Origin: Brachionus plicatilis
Lineage: Eukaryota > Rotifera > Eurotatoria > Ploima > Brachionidae
Reading direction: 5' to 3'
Length of the DNA: 45,205 nucleotides
Assembly: GCA_010279815.1 (NCBI GenBank)
Contig: QEOQ01000206.1
Span: 481,430-526,634, forward strand
The notes under the pieces were generated by a model. That model did not search any database. It saw only the letters and a list, made by a program, of their open reading frames with translations, and had not been told where the DNA came from. Below, one piece after another: positions 10,289 through 21,135 of this stretch. The translations under genes and the position numbers were made by a program. Every line of letters begins with the position of its first letter. The stretch's first letter is position 1.

Positions 10289-13200
10289 ATGGATGGATAT
10301 TTGCACAAATGGACAAACTACCTGAAAGGTTATTGTTTGAAACTATTTTCTACTTAGCAATGTTCAATCTAAGAAGAATTAATTAATTAATTATTTTGTC
10401 TTAGGTCAGAATAAATTGATCGAATTTTTTTAAAAATATTTGTTCAAATTTATAATGATTTATTACAATATGGAACCTTTCTATTTAAAAAGATCTTATT
10501 TAAACAAAATTATTTCGCCCATTTAATTAATTCAAAATATAATTAACTTTAATCGCCTATATCTATGGATTTATTTTTTTATTAAATTGTTTTTTACGTC
10601 AAAATGGTTTTTATTTAAGGCTGGCAACTGCGGTATTTTGTTCTCAAAGACGGAATTTTGTCTTACTTCAATAATGAAAATGACAGCAAAAACGGTGATT
10701 GCAAAGGTTCTTACAAAATTTTCATGTTTGACATAATAGGTAATTAAATAAAAAAAATTCTGATTAAAAATAATTAATTAAAATAAATTTTAAAAAAATA
10801 TATTAAAAAAAATTAATTTATTTTTCTAAGTGAATAGAAGCGATAAGACCCGAGTAGATCTAATTTTGGCAAATGAGAATAATTTGTATTTGAAGGCAAG
10901 CGATTATAAAGAGAGACAAAAGTGGTTGGTAGCTTTGGCCTCTCAGAAAGCAATTTATCCTTCAATTACATTACAGAATCATCCTAACGATGAACACTCA
11001 AGTAAACAATCTTTCCAGCAAGAAAATACCATGAGTATTAATTCGATTGAATTTTAATTAAGTTTAATATTATTGTTTTTAAGCTGGAACTTATGATTCA
11101 ACTTATTTTTTAAAATTAAAACAATCAGAGTTGAAACTTTACTGTGATTTGCTTACTCAACAGACCCATGATTTCAAAAATGTCGTACTTGCTGTTCGAC
11201 AATCACTTCCGACTAGCGACAAACAATCCAAAGTAGATATTCCGCAAAATTCAAAAATTGATGATAATTCAATTGATTCAAGTATTGTTGGAAAATGTTC
11301 TGATTCGGAATTTAGTGAGACTTTTAACAGTGAGCTCGACTCAGTTAAGTCAGAACAATGCGAATTTGACAAAAAGCCCAACAGTGTTAAGGTATTTAAT
11401 TATAATTTTGGAAAACAAGTTTATTTGTATTTTGAACTTTTTTGGTTTTACTTCTAATCAAATTTCATAACTATTACTTAACCAAAATGGAATTAGACTG
11501 TTTAAACAAAAATTTTTTGAGTCGCAAAATTCTGTATCAAGAGAAAAAACGTGAGTTGTTTTTCTTGGCACTCAATTAAAAATATTTGCCTTTGATTATA
11601 ATTTTCTTATCAAATTTTGGTATAAACTGAAGATAGAAAATTCAATTTTTTAAAATAAATGTATGGTTTGATTTTTAAATTTAAATTAGCTGATAAGGTA
11701 AAACTTTTATTTCTAAATTCTTTCATTTATCTCATTAAGTTCAAATAAATTAAATTGTAAAATCGAGATCATGGATTTAACAAGAATTATTGTGAATTAC
11801 AAGATACAAATTTTAGTCTTTCAGCTCACAGAACACTCTTTCTATTATACATTGACCATAAAAATTGCCTTATTTATTTATTTATTTATAGGATAAACGC
11901 TATTGCATTTTTTTAATTGACATTTATCCTATGAATAAATCTGTTAATCTAAAATTTTTTGTTGAACAATTGAGTTTAGACTTTATGAAAATAAGTTCAT
12001 AATTGAACTGAATGAGAAAATACCATGAGTATTGATTCAATTGAATTTTAATTAAGTTTAATATTATTATTTTTAAGCTGGAACTTATGATTCAACTTAT
12101 TTTTTAAAATCAAAACAATCAGAGCTTTACTATATTAGGTATTTTAATAAAGAGATAGGTTAATCATGTTTTTTAAATTAAAAATGGTGGCTGACCGGTG
12201 GGCAAACCGCGGGTCAGCTGTTTTTATTTCAAAATAAATTAAAAGAGTTCGAAAGCTGCCGAAATGATGTCGGGCAGCTTATATTAAGTCAATATTCCAC
12301 TTGACTAGAATTCTTCAAAAATAAAAATTTTAGGTTTCCATCTTAATAAATTTATTAATTAATCATAAAAAGTAAAATTAGTATCATTTATTTGAATTTT
12401 AAAATTTTTTTAATCTTGTTCAAGTTTTATCTTACCCTGCTATTTAGTGTTTAAAAATAAACAAGACATTAATTTTACTTTAATTAGAAAATAATTAAGA
12501 CATCAATCTCATGCAGCTCCGATATGGAGTTAAACTTTTTATTAACCTGCATTCTTATAAAAATTTAAAAAAGAGGTATTTTATGGTTCGAGAACCTGTC
12601 CTGAAATAGAAATATTGTAGAACGGGTCAGGTCGCTAGTCAACAATACAAAAAATAGACTAGATTTACTCTCAGTTTTGCAATGAATAATTAAAATTAGT
12701 GATTATTAATTAATAAATTTAACTTATGGAATATAAAGTTAAAGCTTAAATATTTCGGATCGATGCGTTAAATTGAAAAAAAAAATCTTATTCAGTCAAT
12801 ATTTCATAGTAATTCAATTACTATGAAAAATTGCCCTTTTTAATTTTTATAAGGTAAAGTTTACCTTATAAAAATTAAAAAGGGCCTGATTTTTTTCCAA
12901 TAGAAATCCAATTTCTTTGGCCAAGACTTAATTAAACCAAGCTTTAGGAATTTTATCGATTAAATAACTTTTTTAAAAATATTAAATTTAAAGTTTTTAA
13001 TTTTTTAAAAATTAATTAAGGTTTACTTAGGAGAAGCGTCAAAAAGTTCAAGTTTAACTATTGATTAAGTTTAAAAAAGTATTATTCAAAAAGTATTATT
13101 CAAAAAGTATTATTTTAATTTCTAAATAAATGCCAAAAATTTATGAATTAATGAAATGACTTAAATTTTAATTAAAATTATTAAGTAAAGGTTTCAGTCA

Positions 13201-16200
13201 CCCAAGTTTGAGCTACGAGTGCTAATTAATTTTTGAGAACAAATCTAAAAATATTTGTATTATTTAAATTTGTCCATTTAATCAAAACTCTAATTTCCCA
13301 ATTAGGGTATTAAAAATTTTCAACAAAACTTATTGTAAAGCTAAGAAATTTAAATTTTTAAATTAAAATCTGACCTTGAAGTTTGATTATTAAATTCAAA
13401 AATGGCTTATGTTAAAATTTTTATTTGATTTTTTTGGAAATATAGAGCGAGATTGAAACTAAAAACAAAAAATGCAGATAGTAATTTCTTGAAGATTCAA
13501 GATATTAAGATTTTTTATTTTTAGACAATAGTTCTGCCGATAAGCTGAATAATAAAATAATAAATTTTCTAGCATTCTTTAATGATTTTTTTAGTTTTAA
13601 AATTCCAGTCAATATTCCACTTGACTAGAATTCTTCAAAATGAAAAATTTTAGGTTTCCATCTAAATAAATTTATTAATTAATTATAAAAAGTAAAATTA
13701 GTTTCATTTATTTGAATAAAAAATTTTTTTTAAATAAAATTTCTAATATTTTTTAGTTTTACTGAGACAAATTGAAGTTCATGATCAAATGTAAATTTCA
13801 AATCAAAATTTTGAATTTTAGAATCAAAAAAATCATTTTTATCAATTTTTTTATTAATAAATGATTAAACTTAATTAAACATAATTTGTTTAAAATTTAA
13901 GAATATAAAAAATTTTAAGAATTTTTATGTGAAATAAAAATTAAATATTAATCAATATCTTGAACTTTTGAAATTCGAAATTTAACTTTGTTTCGCTGTA
14001 ATTTTGAGCCGAAATTTGGATAACTTAATGTGGATTTTCAAATTAAGATTTTAGAAGAATCAATTAATGATCAATTATAAATAAGAATATTTGTTTTTTT
14101 AAATTTAAGATATCAAACATTTAATTTTTAATTAAAAAAAAAAGTTTAAATTAAGAATGAATTATTTTTTTGAGATTTTAATTAATTAAATTTTAATCAT
14201 GTGATCATGATCATGAACTTCAAGTTTCCTTTTACTGACTGCTATTGAGTGTTAATTGTGATTATTTAAAAAAACAACGATTTTTAAAAGGATTTCAGTC
14301 AATATTATTTCATGAATTTTTTTAATTAAGATTAATAATGTAAATTTTTAAATTTATCATGCAACCTTCAAAAAAGTTTCCTTTTAAATTTAAACCTTTG
14401 AATTGAAAAATTTTTTTAAATAGTAAAATGTATTAGTTTTTTTGAAATAATCAAACATTATCTTGAATTTGCGTAAATAAATTTAAATATTTTGATTTAA
14501 AAAAAAATTCAAGTGAAGTTGTTTCGAAATTTCATGATTTGTTGGCTCTAATAATTTTAAATCAAAATCATAATTTTAATAATTTGGAATACAAATTGAA
14601 TTTTTAGTGCTTACAGTTTACACTTGAATGAACGCATTTTTATAATGATTTATTTTTACCTAGTAATTTTTTCTCAGAAAAATAATCATTTTCTTTAAAA
14701 CTTGTTTTCCTCGTTTTTTAAAACTTAAGTCAAGCCTTTAAAATTAAAGAAACTTGATGAGCTTAGTTCGAATATTAATATAACATGTGATATGTTGGTT
14801 CAAATTGTCCGAAATTTGGTAATTTTGTCCAATACAAGTTCTAATGTGAGTGCCGAAGCTGTCAAATCATTGCTAAATGAAACTCAAGAGAGCAAAAATA
14901 AAGATAAAGCAGACATAAGCATCGATTTAGACCAATACAAATACCATCTTTATCATCCATTATATTTGAACCAACATTTAAACCAGTACAACACTCAGAA
15001 TTTTTCGACAGAAACTTCATCATCTACCCCCTCCAAAGCCCAAAATTTACCAAAGTAACATCTAAAATAATTTTTAATTGCTATCTAAATTTTAGATAAG
15101 CAAATTTATTGATCGATTCAAAATAAATCCGTTTATTAATTAATTTATTTTTATGAATAATATTTTATTTTTTTTTTAAATAAAACAATCGATATTAAAT
15201 AATTATTAATCCTAAAACTAATTAGCTCAATGCCGTCAAACGAACAAAGTGTATGCTCTTCACCATCCAGAATCTCGGTCAAGTCTTTGCCGAGCCGTCC
15301 AAACTCATCTTTTTATGTAAATAGAAAAACCAAGCAAAAAAATCATAATCGCATTGACATGAATAAAATGTCGCTTATTTCTATCAGGTAACAAGAATTG
15401 TTTTCAAAGCAAATATTTAATGTAGGCTCACACTCACATTTAATGTATAATTAAAATGCTTCAACAAATTCTAATTTTATAATTATAAATTTTTTGCTTT
15501 CCATCTAAAATAATTATTAATTTTTCTTTTTTTCCAATTCAAAACAATGTCGCACTAATTTATGTAAAGCTTTAAATTTATTTATTTGTCTATTAACAGC
15601 TCACTCTGTTTTTGTGATTATTTTTGCGTAACTATAAGATTTTAAAAATCAATAATTTCAAATTTTTTAAACACTCTACATTAAAATTTGTCAAACATTA
15701 TTTTAATTATGTCTCTAAAAAAAATGTTTTTGAATCTCTTATCTTTATTTTATTAGACAATATAAAGCTTTATTTGTGATCTTTGTTCTTTTTTACTTGG
15801 AGCTTTTTAAACTAATTTTATTTTTTAATAAAAATATTCACATAAATAGCTTCTTGGTTTTGTTTGTGTTCATGGTGAAATTTAGCTTATGCTTTAGGTT
15901 CATTTAAAAGTGAACCAACTTTGTTATTGTTTGGCTTAATTAACGCTTCGCCACTCATAATTCAGTCTAAACTGAATTTTCATTTTAAATAATAAATCTT
16001 GAATTTAGAAATTATCACATAGAGTATATTAAGGAGACTGCATTGTTAGCGGATCCTGTTGCCGAGCACTCTTCTCATTATTTACTTGATACAGCAAATA
16101 GCAACATAGAGAGTGGTAAAAAAGGTAAATTTATTTATACATTTGAGAAATTTCAGTTAAATTTTGAAAAAGATTTAAGCAAAAACATGATCCAAGCCAA

Positions 16201-17183
16201 GACCGAAACGATTGTTACCAGTGCTAATCTGTCCGTAGCAAAAGTTGCCGAGGCTCATAAAACCGGTCACCACCATCATCACCACAATCCCAGTCACCAT
16301 CACCATCATCACCACCATCATAGTCATCATCAAGATAACGATCAAAATTCAAGTTTTTTTAGTGTTATTAAGCACAGGTAAATCAAGGATGCTTAATTTT
16401 TTCAACTTTAAATTCACTAGTCTTAATTAGATTCAGTGATATTGCCCTTTTGGACAATAATGGTATTCCAACAGAGTTTTTTTTGAATTGTTGTTCAGAT
16501 GTGTTTTCGATATTAGACAGCTTTGGCTCAACTGCCTTCCTCCCAGTCAAAATAGACGTCTACGGAAATATAAATGTAAATTTTAAATGACTAAATTAAT
16601 TTTTAATTTTAAAATATTTTTTTAGAAAATTAAGCAAAAATATTTGTTAGACACAGAAAAATTTAATTCGCTTCAATGCATTATCAAGCACGAAATCGAT
16701 GAAAAAAAAACCCATTCAAAAAATTCAGCCACCGATGCTCTTATGTGGTTAAGAAGGTTTTAAGAGAATTTTTAGTTATGAAATTTCAATTTTTTTCTTT
16801 CAGAGCTGTTTGGTTTTTAAGAGAATTTTTGAGTAATTTTTCAAAATCAGCCGATTCGGTAATGAGCGAATGCGTCCATTTAAGCTATCAAAAAACTCTC
16901 AGACAACACCATAACTTTGTTGTCAGAAGTATTTTTTCTTTGGCAATGAGATCTCTGCCGAGCAAGGAAGATTTTTATAAAAGACTTGTCTCCGATCATT
17001 CAATGTACTTAAACAATAAGGAGCAATTTGAAAATCATGTAAAATTTTAATTAATTCTGAAGAATTTAATTTAAAAAATTTTAACACAAGGTTATCGAAG
17101 AAATGAAATTAACTGTCATAGGCATCGATCGTGTAATAAATATTATTAAAGATTTTTATACAAAAAACAAGCTTGATATTTAA
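10289..17183 (+). CDS. PLEKHA8: FAPP2-like glycolipid transfer protein (PH + GLTP domains)
   Basis: Exons assembled by frame and phase: 10289-10328, 10620-10739, 10831-11034, 11129-11391, 14750-15054, 15226-15387, 16034-16377, 16431-16575, 16626-16756, 16804-17038, 17091-17183. This gives about 680-690 residues; human FAPP2 has about 519. The PH domain (residues 1 to about 95) starts MDGYLHKWTNYLKGWQLRYF and ends ERQKWLVALASQKA. LKLYCDLLTQQ follows, as in FAPP2. The middle is longer and disordered, with a His-rich tract (HHHHHNPSHHHHHHHHHSHH). The GLTP domain keeps the lipid-headgroup residues: Asp, Asn and Lys in DVYGNINK, Trp in ALMWLRR and His in KTLRQHHN. Known of the family: it binds PI4P and Arf1 at the trans-Golgi and transfers glucosylceramide. 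Exon 6 ends in phase 2 but exon 16034 reads in phase 0, so a small exon between 15388 and 16033 is probably missing (candidates 15600-15627 or about 15757-15775). Confidence 0.93.
11021..11142 (+). repeat. Original of duplicated exon 3/intron 3/exon 4 junction
   Basis: This segment of the FAPP2-like gene runs from the last bases of exon 3 through the 94-bp intron 3 into the first bases of exon 4. A near-identical direct copy lies at 12015-12130, about 990 bp downstream inside intron 4. Confidence 0.9.
12015..12130 (+). repeat. Intronic copy of exon 3/intron 3/exon 4 junction
   Basis: This matches 11021-11142 with about four substitutions and a 6-bp deletion (TTGAAA) just after the acceptor. 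Both splice sites are copied (GTATTG donor, CAATCAG acceptor). The exon parts are too short and broken to serve as an alternative exon, so it is a recent local duplication. Confidence 0.9.
12178..12285 (+). repeat. Dispersed repeat A, copy 1
   Basis: A GC-richer block of about 108 bp in FAPP2 intron 4. Its core GCTGACCGGTGGGCAAACC is followed by GCGGGTCAGCTG, forming a GCTGACC/GGTCAGC hairpin, and it ends in GGGCAGCTTATATT. A copy in inverted orientation lies at 44249-44356. It abuts repeat B at 12287. Confidence 0.85.
12287..12397 (+). repeat. Direct repeat B, copy 1
   Basis: A 111-bp block starting AGTCAATATTCCACTTGACT and ending near TTTATTTGAAT. It recurs in the same orientation and at the same length 1320 bp downstream, with only a handful of mismatches. 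Both copies sit in FAPP2 intron 4. They may be terminal direct repeats of a small element or a segmental duplication. Confidence 0.85.
12802..12828. repeat. Perfect palindrome, 13-bp arms
   Basis: TTTCATAGTAATT and its exact reverse complement are separated by a single base at 12815. It lies 4 bp before a second, larger perfect palindrome, between the two copies of repeat B. Confidence 0.95.
12833..12885. repeat. Perfect palindrome, 26-bp arms
   Basis: The left arm 12833-12858 begins GCCCTTTTTAATTTTTATAA. The right arm 12860-12885 is its exact reverse complement around a single central G at 12859. Such a long, loop-free palindrome can extrude as a cruciform or fold as an intronic RNA hairpin. 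It suggests a fold-back element or a recent inverted duplication. Confidence 0.95.
13074..13114 (+). repeat. Tandem repeat, 14-bp unit x3
   Basis: Three consecutive copies of AAAAAGTATTATTC, the last lacking its final base, inside FAPP2 intron 4 between the repeat B copies. Confidence 0.9.
13607..13717 (+). repeat. Direct repeat B, copy 2
   Basis: Second 111-bp copy of the block at 12287-12397, in the same orientation. The outer flanks of the two copies do not match, so the duplicated unit is this block alone. The rest of intron 4 (13718-14749) is AT-rich with nothing else recognised. Confidence 0.85.
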
Positions 17184-18859
17184 ATAATTAATGAAATTAA
17201 GAAATCTTCAAATCATTAAATCAAATCAAAAAGCATTAAATATTTTCTTTGTAAAAATTTGAATCTGTAAAACTTTGGACTCTTTTATTTTAATATTTAA
17301 TGTAAAACTAAATTGAATTATTTAAATTTTCGAATAACATTTTAAATTCCATTTTCCTTGTTTATACTATTTTTATATTATATTATTATGATCAAAAAAT
17401 TTTAAATATAAAAATTTATAAAAATTTTAAAAAGTGCTAATTCTTTTATAGAATTGTATCTCAAAAATTCTTTTTTTCCAAATTTGTAATTTAAATAAAC
17501 ATAATTTTACCAATTTTTTTAGTGATGCGTAGTTAACAAAATATAAAACAATCTTTTTTGTGTTGTCAAGTGAAAAATTACCAATTAAAGCACAAATCAT
17601 ATTCATAGTGCAGTTATGCAGAGAAAACAAGAAGGGAAAAATTTTTCTTTTTGTAAATGAATGCTCCTCATTCATTAGCTAAAAACCTTTATTCAGACCA
17701 ATTTTCTTGAAAAAAATTTTTTTTTTAAAATTTGATAATTTCTTGTCTGAAATTTGATGAATTTTATCTTAATTAATTAATTCATTTAAAAAAAAATTTA
17801 GACAGAGTCTTGGCCGGTTGAAATGGATACTAGTCCTTTCTTTCAGACTCATGATTTAAATTTTGTTTACAAAAATGCTAAGATTAAAATAACAACATTT
17901 AACAATTTAAGAAGTTATAAAATTATTAAAGAAAATTAAATCAACGATAAGAATTCATAAAATGAGCAAAATATTAATTATATTTTTTTACTATTTTGAT
18001 GGGGAACTATCATCTTAATTTAGTGATTCAAAAAAAAGTTTGATAAAATTTTAGTATTTTTAATAGTTAATATCATAGCTACTTTTTGGGGCATTTCGCC
18101 ACAAGAAGACTTAATTGACTACTTTGATTTAATTAAGTTCGTCAAAACTCATAATATTTAAAAATATGTTTTCACCTCCTTGCTTGTTACAAATTTAGCC
18201 GAATTTGCCAATTAAAGATAGTCAAGTTTGTCTATTGAACTTTTTTAAATAAAGCGAAATTATTTTATTTTTCAATTCTAATTCGGTTTTGCTATGTTAT
18301 CAACATCAAGGTAATTTTATTGATAATAATGATAATATAAATGCGCCTATGTCTTTTTAGATACTTTTTGAATAACATTTCCAATCTGACACTGCATCGA
18401 TTTAATGATAATTAAGTCATATTTTAATCTTTTAATTTGGTAAATTAAACTCACTCTAAAATCATTTAATTTAAGTATAGTAAGATGGGGCAATTATTTA
18501 ATGTGTGAATGGGGTGACAACTTTTAAATTTCGTTTTTTTTTAGCTGAAAACTAATAAATTTTCCTAAGATTTTATATTTTTTATATTTTTCAGGAGCCA
18601 AAATTTATAAAAAACGATCCTTTTTTCATTGATTATTTTATCTTAGCCTCCAAATTTAGACTCAAAAATTAGTTTTGTCAAAAGGGGTGATTTTGAAACA
18701 AATTATGTATTTGGGAGAATTGGTCAAAGCTGGTGAATTTTATTTATTCCAAATTACCTATTTAGCCTATAAGTTCCAAAGAGAATCAAGAACGTCACCC
18801 TAAAATTTGAATAAGATTTAATAAAAAAATAACATGAGTTCTTTTTTGGTGTGAATTTC
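17184..18859. other. Intergenic DNA downstream of FAPP2-like gene
   Basis: The 3' flank of the FAPP2-like gene followed by AT-rich DNA. A GGGG-containing stretch from about 18485 (GGGGCAATT, GGGGTGACAA, GGGGTGATTT) uses the same words as the mobile element starting near 18860 and may be an older related insertion. No convincing coding frame was seen. Confidence 0.45.
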
Positions 18860-19790
18860 AGGGGCAAAGGGGTTAATGGGTAATCACCTATTTATGCCAA
18901 AAACTCACCCGGTTAGCCCGCAAATTCACCCGGTTAACCGGCAAATTCACCTGTTTAACCCATTTACCCGAAATTAATTTTTGAAAATGCTTTTTTAAAT
19001 TTCTTAAAAGAAACTTTTTCTCAAAATAAAAAAGTAAATGAAAAGAGAAAAAAATTGAAAAGAGACTATGCTCAATCTTTAACTGAAGATGACGCACGTG
19101 CACAAACTGAAGAAAAAAACAGTAAAAAAAGAAAAAAAATTGATAAAAAAAACGAGAATTTAGAAAGTCTAACAACTAGGAGTGTTAATAAAAAAAAGCA
19201 AAATGAAATAGTTGATAATTCTATAATTTGTTTTATTTGTAAAATTAACTTCGATTTAGGTAATTCTAGCAAAAATAGTTGGCTAACATGTAAAAGTTGT
19301 ACCAGTTGGTCGTGCTATAATTGTTTACCAAAAGAGAATAAAAAAGATAAAACTATGGAATTTTTATATGCAAAATGTAAAAATTAAAAATTAAAAATTT
19401 GTTTAAAATAGTTATTTTTCTTTAAAATATTTAAAATAATTTAAATTAAGCTTCGTTAATGTATAAAAACTCAAAATTTGTTAAAATTTGTTCCCGTTAC
19501 GATAATTTATTTTTGTTAAGATTTTTGAAATTTCAAATAAATTTTTGTAAAAAAACTCTATTTTTTTTTAAAAAAGCAACTAAAATATAATTAATTTTTT
19601 CTTTTGTTTTAGACAGTAGGGTTAAATAGTTGAAAAAACGGGGCAACCGGGTGAAAAAACGAGGTAATTGGGTTAAAATTCGGCTAACCGGGTGAATTTT
19701 CGGGGTAACTGTACAAAACAATGGGGCAAATGGGTTAACCTCATTAACCTAATTGCCCCTCACCCTATTAACCCCATGTACTAATGGGGT
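18860..19790. mobile_element. DNA transposon remnant with complex inverted ends
   Basis: The left end (about 18860-18975) reads GGGGTTAATGGGT, then repeated units such as AATTCACCCGGTTAACCGG. The reverse complement of the right end (about 19615-19790) reads GGGGTTAATAGGGTG, then the same AATTCACCCGGTTAGCCG-type units. The ends are therefore long imperfect inverted repeats built from short tandem subunits. Between them lies a frame ending in a transposase-type zinc finger (19055-19387). A further patch of the same words at 19785-19895 (GGTGACCCGAAAATTTCGG, TAGGTCACCCGGTTAGG) suggests a second, partial copy beside it. No target-site duplication was identified. The superfamily is uncertain; a pogo/Tigger-type tail is one possibility. 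Confidence 0.65.
19055..19387 (+). pseudogene. C-terminal zinc-finger remnant of a transposase
   Basis: An open frame of at least 110 residues; it can be read back to about 18960 without a stop but has no good ATG. It has a Lys/Glu-rich linker (KKRKKIDKK), then a cysteine cluster of the form CxxC ... WLTCKSCTSWSCYNC ... AKC. This CxxC-(n)-WxxCxxCxxWxCxxC layout matches the PHD-like finger at the C-terminus of many DDE transposases (pogo/Tigger and relatives). No catalytic DDE region is present, so the copy is internally deleted and cannot transpose on its own. It might instead be a small host-expressed finger protein, but its position between inverted repeats argues for a transposon remnant. 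Confidence 0.6.
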
Positions 19791-19997
19791 GACCCGAAAA
19801 TTTCGGTCTAATTGGGTGAACGAGTTTCGCATTTTTATGCAAAACTGTGTCGATTGACAAAAATAAAAAAAATAGGTCACCCGGTTAGGCCATGTTACTA
19901 TATAAAATATTAATGAATTTTTTAAAAAAATTTCAAAAAATTCCATAAATACGATTTTTAGACGTTAATAATAAAATCAACGATGAAAGAATTTTTG

Positions 19998-20040
19998 AAT
20001 TTATTATTTTGAAATAAAACTAATATCAAAATAATAAATT
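19998..20040. repeat. Inverted repeat, 15-bp arms
   Basis: AATTTATTATTTTGA (19998-20012) pairs exactly with TCAAAATAATAAATT (20026-20040) across a 13-base loop, about 30 bp before the 5' edge of the LINE fragment. Confidence 0.85.
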
Positions 20041-20071
20041 TAATTCATTTTTACCTTTAAAAAATAAAAAA

Positions 20072-21135
20072 AAAAACAATAAGCAAAGAGTTGTTCTTGG
20101 TAAAGTTGAATCAGAATGGCTTGATGTTACTAGTGGTGTTCCGCAAGGATCGGTACTTGGGCCTCTTCTTTTTGTTATTTTCATAAACGATTTGTCCGAA
20201 TCTTTAAATAATGAAACAAAAGTCTATGCTGATGATATGAAAATTTTAGCAGCTGTTAACCATCTAAATGATAACTTGTCTTTACAGCGCGATATAGATA
20301 CTGTTTCAAGCTGGGCGATTAAATGGGCGACTGATTTAAACGTAGAAAAGTGTAAAGTTATGCATATTGGTAATAAAAATCCTCAGTTTGACTACACAAT
20401 TTTTAATAAATATGGAACACAATCATTATATAAAACAAAATTGGAAAAGGATCTGGGTGTGTTTTTTCAGAATGATCTAAAATGGGGTGCACATGTTAGC
20501 TATTCTTCTTGCAGAGCGAATAAGATTTTGGGAATGATTTGGAAAAATTTTAAATTTTTGGACGCCAATGTAGTTAAGTTATTGTATACCTCATTGGTAA
20601 GACCTCTTATTGAATATGGAGTTAGTGTTTGGAATCCATACCTGAAAGAAGATAAGAAGGAATTAGAAAAAGTACAACGTAGAGTTACGAAGTTGATTCC
20701 AGCCTTTAAGAATCTTGAGTATGAAGAAAGATTGAATAGATTAAAACTTACCACTTTGGATACGAGAAGAAGAAGAGGCGATTTGATTCAGTTTTTTAAA
20801 ATTGTAAACAGTCTAGAAACTGTTAAATTGGTAAGTGAAATCAGGTACGTTCAAAGAAATAATTATATCTTGAGGGGTCATGCAAAGATGGTTACAAGAG
20901 AACTTATTAAAAATTGTCCATCACGGTTCAACTTTATCACAAACAGGGTTGTAAACGACTGGAACCGTTTACCAAAAAATGTTGTTGAAGCAAATTCATT
21001 AAATTCCTTCAAAGCAAGACTTGATGAATGGTTTATGGTACATAATCTGGTGTGATTGCAAAGAACTGCCACAGCCTTACGGTTTAACTAGACTTGCTCG
21101 AGTCGCATTTATTTTTACTACTACTACTAATATTT
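20072..21135 (+). pseudogene. 5'-truncated LINE (CR1/L2/jockey-like) with open RT frame
   Basis: The frame is open from about 20072 to the TGA at 21053-21055, about 325 residues. It begins in the middle of the reverse transcriptase domain: KQRVVLGKVESEWLDVTSG, VPQGSVLGPLLFVIFINDL, the catalytic YADD box, then WATDLNVEKCKVMHIG, LGVFFQNDLKWGAHVS and LVRPLIEYGVSVWNP. The palm's first half, any endonuclease and ORF1 are missing, so it cannot move by itself, but the lack of stops points to a recent insertion. The 5' break follows an A-rich run. Downstream, CTGCCACAGCCTTACGG and a (TAC)n tail (about 21115-21130) form the LINE 3' end; related 3' tails occur at 25430-25690 and near 42760-42840. Confidence 0.9.

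Noticed and set aside
11157..11381. Minus-strand frame opposite FAPP2 exon 4
   Set aside because: Shadow of a real coding exon in the other strand.
12585..12645. GGTTCGAGAACC resembling a tRNA B-box
   Set aside because: No matching A-box or stems upstream.
16123..16154. GTAAAT...TTTCAG inside the His-rich exon, as a 32-bp intron
   Set aside because: Removing it would create an immediate stop; reading straight through keeps the frame into the His-rich tract.
17427..17675. Minus-strand 82-codon frame
   Set aside because: Composition is A/T-driven (Phe, Lys, Leu, Ile), no family resemblance, no conserved start context.
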